Origin: an uncultured Desulfobacterales bacterium
GTDB taxonomy: Bacteria > Desulfobacterota > Desulfobacteria > Desulfobacterales > JAFDCJ01
DNA length: 25,052 bases
Assembly (NCBI GenBank): GCA_945787595.1
Contig: CALZJV010000104.1
Span: 1 to 25,052 of the forward strand
Direction of reading: 5' to 3'
Each line of letters begins with the position of its first letter. Within the stretch, counting starts at the first letter, position 1. Below are positions 22,195-25,052 of the stretch, one piece after another. The notes below the pieces were generated by a model, which saw only the letters and a program-made list of their open reading frames with translations, did no database searches and had not been told where the DNA came from. The position numbers and the translations under genes are program-made.

Positions 22195-25031
22195 TAATTT
22201 GCAGCTGCAGCCAACCGGTAGTGATTGTCCACAGCTACAATATTGGGTTGGCCGGTCAGCTTGGCATGGATGATCCGACCCATAAAGATCTGTTTGCCGC
22301 TGGCGGTAGTTGGAATCTGGTCTTCGGTTCTTAGCTCGACAGCCCGGGAGCTTGTGCCGGCGGCCCAGGCCAGATCCCTCACCATACGGGCCAATTCCTC
22401 CCGGGCGAAGGCATCGGCCTCGTCGAATCGTTGAAAGTGCCTGGCCCCGGCCAGTCCCTCGATCAGGAATCCGCCTTCCTGATTGGGGATAATGCGCAGA
22501 TGGCGTTTTACCACCACGTTGCTTGTGATGGCGCCGATAGCGTTGGCCACATCCGCATCCTGGGGTAATACCGCTTTGGCGCCCAGGGCTTCGGCGGCCC
22601 GTGGCAGGAAAAAGTGGATCGGTGCACCGATGCCGACCACCGGCCGCTTCAGATCGATGCGGACGGCATACTGATCGCTCCCGCCCGAAAGCAGATTTTT
22701 AACCAGAGTCCGGCATACGGGACAGGTGTGCAGCATTTCGGGATCGGTTTCCCCATCCAGTTGTCTCTTCAACAGCTCCAGGGTCAGGCGTTCAACGCCC
22801 ATGTCCAGGAGGTGTTCAGCCATGTCGACGATATCCATTTTTGTCACACGGGAGAACATCCGGCAGTAGCTTTGGGCGGATTCTTTGCTCCACCGATCGA
22901 ACCGGTCCGTCACGTGTAAAAGATCGGTCAGTGTCAACCCGCAGCGCTGGATGATGAAACTATCCTCCAGTCGTTCGAGTTTCAAACTCTTTTCGAACAA
23001 GACCTCGGTTCGTTTGATAAGCTCGTCGATGGAAAACGGCCGGGATTTCAGGAGGGCTAGGATTTTTTCCTCCTGGAGCGTCAAGGCCAGGTTGTCCGGC
23101 GAACCGGTCAAAGCCAGAATTTGCATATCCCGGGTGGATACGGCATGCCGATCGAGGTGCATGTCGAGAAATTTCAGAGCACTGTCTGTCCCCGGGTAAG
23201 TTGCACCCAACCAGGCGATGGGCGCCACCCGACGTGGCCCGATGTAGAATTGCCCTTTATCCCATTGGATCAGGCTGTCACCACCCAGGCCGACGGTGCG
23301 GATTTCCAGGGCCTTCACGTGGGTCTTGTGGCCGCCTATTTTGGATCCGGTCTCACAAACGCTGACCATACCGTCTGCCAGGGCCGCGGTATCCGTAGTA
23401 GTGCCGCCCATGTCAACGACCAGCGAGCTTTTCAATCCCGTCAGATGTCGCGCCCCGGCGACACTTGCCGCCGGCCCCGATAAAATGGTCTCCACCGGTC
23501 GTTCCTTGGCCATTTCCGCACTCATCAGGGTTCCATCACCTTTCACGACCACGATGGGAGCAAAAATATCCAGTTTTTCGAGCACCTTCTCCAAATCCAG
23601 CAGCAACTTGGCCAGTTTGGGGATGATGCGGGCATTCAACATGGCGGTGTGTGCGCGGGTTTTGAAGTTCAAAATATCCGACAGCTCGTGACCGCAGGTG
23701 ACGAACAGCCCGGTCTCCTCACGAATAATCCGTTTGATCTTCAGCTCGTGGGCAGGGTTAATCGCACCGGCGTATCCGGACACGGCAAAGGCCTTGACCT
23801 CATCTTTTGCGACCATCCGTCGCACGATGCCTTTGACCTCCTTTTCGTCCACCGGACTGATTTCTTTGCCTGTGATTTCCAGCTGTCCCGAAATCACGGC
23901 TTTGGGTTCGTATGGAATATCTTGCGGTTCGAAACGTCCATAGGGCGGCATGATAATCATACCGACCTTCTGGCCCTCGCCCTCTACAATGGCGTTGGTT
24001 GCCAGGGTGGTCGACAAGGATACCATCTCAACCTGGCGCAGCTTTTCCTGATCCAATCCGGCCATGGCTTCACCGATGCCCAGGGTGAAATCCCATTTCG
24101 TGGTCAGCGCCTTGCTTTTACAAATGGTCTTGCCCTTGCTGAGGTCATAGATGACCGTGTCGGTGTAGGTTCCGCCGGCGTCTATGCCCAAGCCGATTTT
24201 CAAATTGGCGGTCTGCTTTACAGGGTCGCCTTCATCTTCCAGTATCGTGACCTTAGGTTCGTCCGATCGGCGCGATCCCGCGGACCAAATCGGATTGGCC
24301 GAAAGTGTCGACTGCAGGGCGTCAAACTCAATCACGTGATGCGGTGCAACTACCAGGATTTCATCGGACGTCTCGCTTGCGGTCAGAAGCTTTTCGATCA
24401 GGATCCGGTTGCCGGTAATTTTTTCGTATTTCCACTTGTATTCCGCCGCCATGTCCTGAGCATATTTTCCATATTTGGGTGAAAGCTTCGCCCCCGTTTC
24501 AATGAAGGCGGCCCTTTGATAATTCTGCTGCCAGGTGCTCAAAAATCGGAAGGTTTCTTTGGCGGCCTGCTCGCCGTATTTATCTACCAGCTCACCATAA
24601 TTGAGCTTTTCGTCTCCGTAATAGGCCGACAATTTGCGCTGGGAAAGGGGCTCGGTCTTTTCCTCATACCAGCCGGCTGATATGTAATATGTGCCCGGAT
24701 ACTTTTTGAATTCATCCCTGTAGGCCGCATCACCACCCAGAAAGAGTGCAATGCAGTCATGGACCTTCGGTATCGACAGGGGGATGCCGCGGGCCTGGAT
24801 GCCGACGGTTCCGCGACCGCAGACGCCGTATCCGACAACGATGCGGTCGCAGCGACCCGTGGCGGAAAGCTCATCGATGGCAGCCTGAAGTTTTTGCCGA
24901 AGCAGATCCGGACGATCGTGGAGGCCGCCTTCTAAAAATTTTACACCAACATCTAATCCCAACTTTTCGGCGGCGCTTTTTATATCGAGCGCCAACACGG
25001 CGCATGCGATCACGTATGGTTTTTTTATCAA
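22194..25031 (-). CDS. DUF1638 domain fused to hydantoinase A/oxoprolinase-type ASKHA ATPase
   Basis: A 945-residue two-part protein. Residues about 1-240 are DUF1638: DRIVVGYGVCGRGTVGIQAR, PKVHDCIALFLGG, YPGTYYISAGWYEE. From about 278 begins a hydantoinase/HyuA ATPase domain with phosphate loop IGLGIDAGGTYTDTVIYDL, LSTTLATNAIVEG, a second loop SSLVVDMGGTTTDTAAL, IRTVGLGGDSLI, and a C-terminal part with a CPVC motif (HTCPVCRTLV) and PVVGIGAPIHFFLPRAA. DUF1638 proteins are often encoded near corrinoid methyltransferases, and ASKHA ATPases include the corrinoid activators of the RACo type, so a role with the methyltransferases is plausible but unproven. The start is TTG with AGGAGA 6 bases upstream; no ATG fits. 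The stop adjoins a heptamer repeat. Confidence 0.85.
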   Translation of the reverse strand: MIKKPYVIACAVLALDIKSAAEKLGLDVGVKFLEGGLHDRPDLLRQKLQAAIDELSATGRCDRIVVGYGVCGRGTVGIQARGIPLSIPKVHDCIALFLGGDAAYRDEFKKYPGTYYISAGWYEEKTEPLSQRKLSAYYGDEKLNYGELVDKYGEQAAKETFRFLSTWQQNYQRAAFIETGAKLSPKYGKYAQDMAAEYKWKYEKITGNRILIEKLLTASETSDEILVVAPHHVIEFDALQSTLSANPIWSAGSRRSDEPKVTILEDEGDPVKQTANLKIGLGIDAGGTYTDTVIYDLSKGKTICKSKALTTKWDFTLGIGEAMAGLDQEKLRQVEMVSLSTTLATNAIVEGEGQKVGMIIMPPYGRFEPQDIPYEPKAVISGQLEITGKEISPVDEKEVKGIVRRMVAKDEVKAFAVSGYAGAINPAHELKIKRIIREETGLFVTCGHELSDILNFKTRAHTAMLNARIIPKLAKLLLDLEKVLEKLDIFAPIVVVKGDGTLMSAEMAKERPVETILSGPAASVAGARHLTGLKSSLVVDMGGTTTDTAALADGMVSVCETGSKIGGHKTHVKALEIRTVGLGGDSLIQWDKGQFYIGPRRVAPIAWLGATYPGTDSALKFLDMHLDRHAVSTRDMQILALTGSPDNLALTLQEEKILALLKSRPFSIDELIKRTEVLFEKSLKLERLEDSFIIQRCGLTLTDLLHVTDRFDRWSKESAQSYCRMFSRVTKMDIVDMAEHLLDMGVERLTLELLKRQLDGETDPEMLHTCPVCRTLVKNLLSGGSDQYAVRIDLKRPVVGIGAPIHFFLPRAAEALGAKAVLPQDADVANAIGAITSNVVVKRHLRIIPNQEGGFLIEGLAGARHFQRFDEADAFAREELARMVRDLAWAAGTSSRAVELRTEDQIPTTASGKQIFMGRIIHAKLTGQPNIVAVDNHYRLAAAAN

Positions 25032-25052
25032 TGTATCTCTCCTGTTATTTTA

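Noticed and set aside
23649..24482. 277-codon open frame on the plus strand inside the hydantoinase gene
   Set aside because: It is antisense to a long, motif-rich coding region of high GC content and shows no family features.

Overview
The window looks like chromosome from a Desulfobacterota (deltaproteobacterial sulfate-reducer type) organism that uses pyrrolysine. The strongest evidence is two dimethylamine methyltransferase (mtbB) genes, each with an in-frame TAG at codon 349 followed by the conserved MtbB C-terminal part. Other support is the mix of corrinoid/methylamine genes, TRAP transport, a DUF1638-hydantoinase fusion, an ISAzo13-type transposase remnant and many short palindromic repeats. 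Pyrrolysine-rich symbionts such as the Olavius algarvensis delta-1 type are a plausible comparison, but the species is inference. No pylTSBCD genes lie in the window.

Layout. (1) 1-2.7 kb: a UroD/MtbA-like methyltransferase (+) convergent with intact mtbB copy 1 (-), with a hairpin-rich repeat between them. (2) 2.9-4.6 kb: ridA, an M24 hydrolase gene reduced to its two ends, and decayed sequence with an ISAzo13-family transposase remnant. (3) 4.8-12.2 kb (+): a visibly AT-richer block holding an Asp/Glu racemase-family gene, a complete TRAP transporter (dctP, dctQ, dctM), the one intact M24 ectoine-hydrolase-like gene, an iron alcohol dehydrogenase and an RpiR-type regulator. (4) 12.25-19.3 kb (-): an oppositely oriented catabolic set, in transcription order a TIM-barrel (U32-like) protein, class I aminotransferase, M24 pseudogene, second racemase, M20 amidohydrolase and threonine/serine dehydratase. 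(5) 19.3-21.45 kb: degenerate sequence, mtbB copy 2 (Pyl codon kept, but broken by an 8-bp tandem duplication) and the start of a truncated EamA transporter gene. (6) 21.8-25.05 kb: a small CBM48-like protein and a 945-aa DUF1638-hydantoinase/ASKHA protein, probably ordinary chromosome.

How the genes may work together: TRAP transporter plus M24 hydrolase, racemase-family protein, deacylase, dehydratase, aminotransferase and RidA resembles ectoine-type (doe/eut) catabolism: import a small zwitterion or carboxylate, open or hydrolyse it, deacylate it and feed the amino acid onward through PLP enzymes. The mtbB genes imply that methylated amines are used nearby. A link between the two activities is inference. 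The window also shows heavy local duplication and decay: two mtbB, three M24, two racemases, internal deletions, tandem duplications and repeats with 7-bp periodicity.
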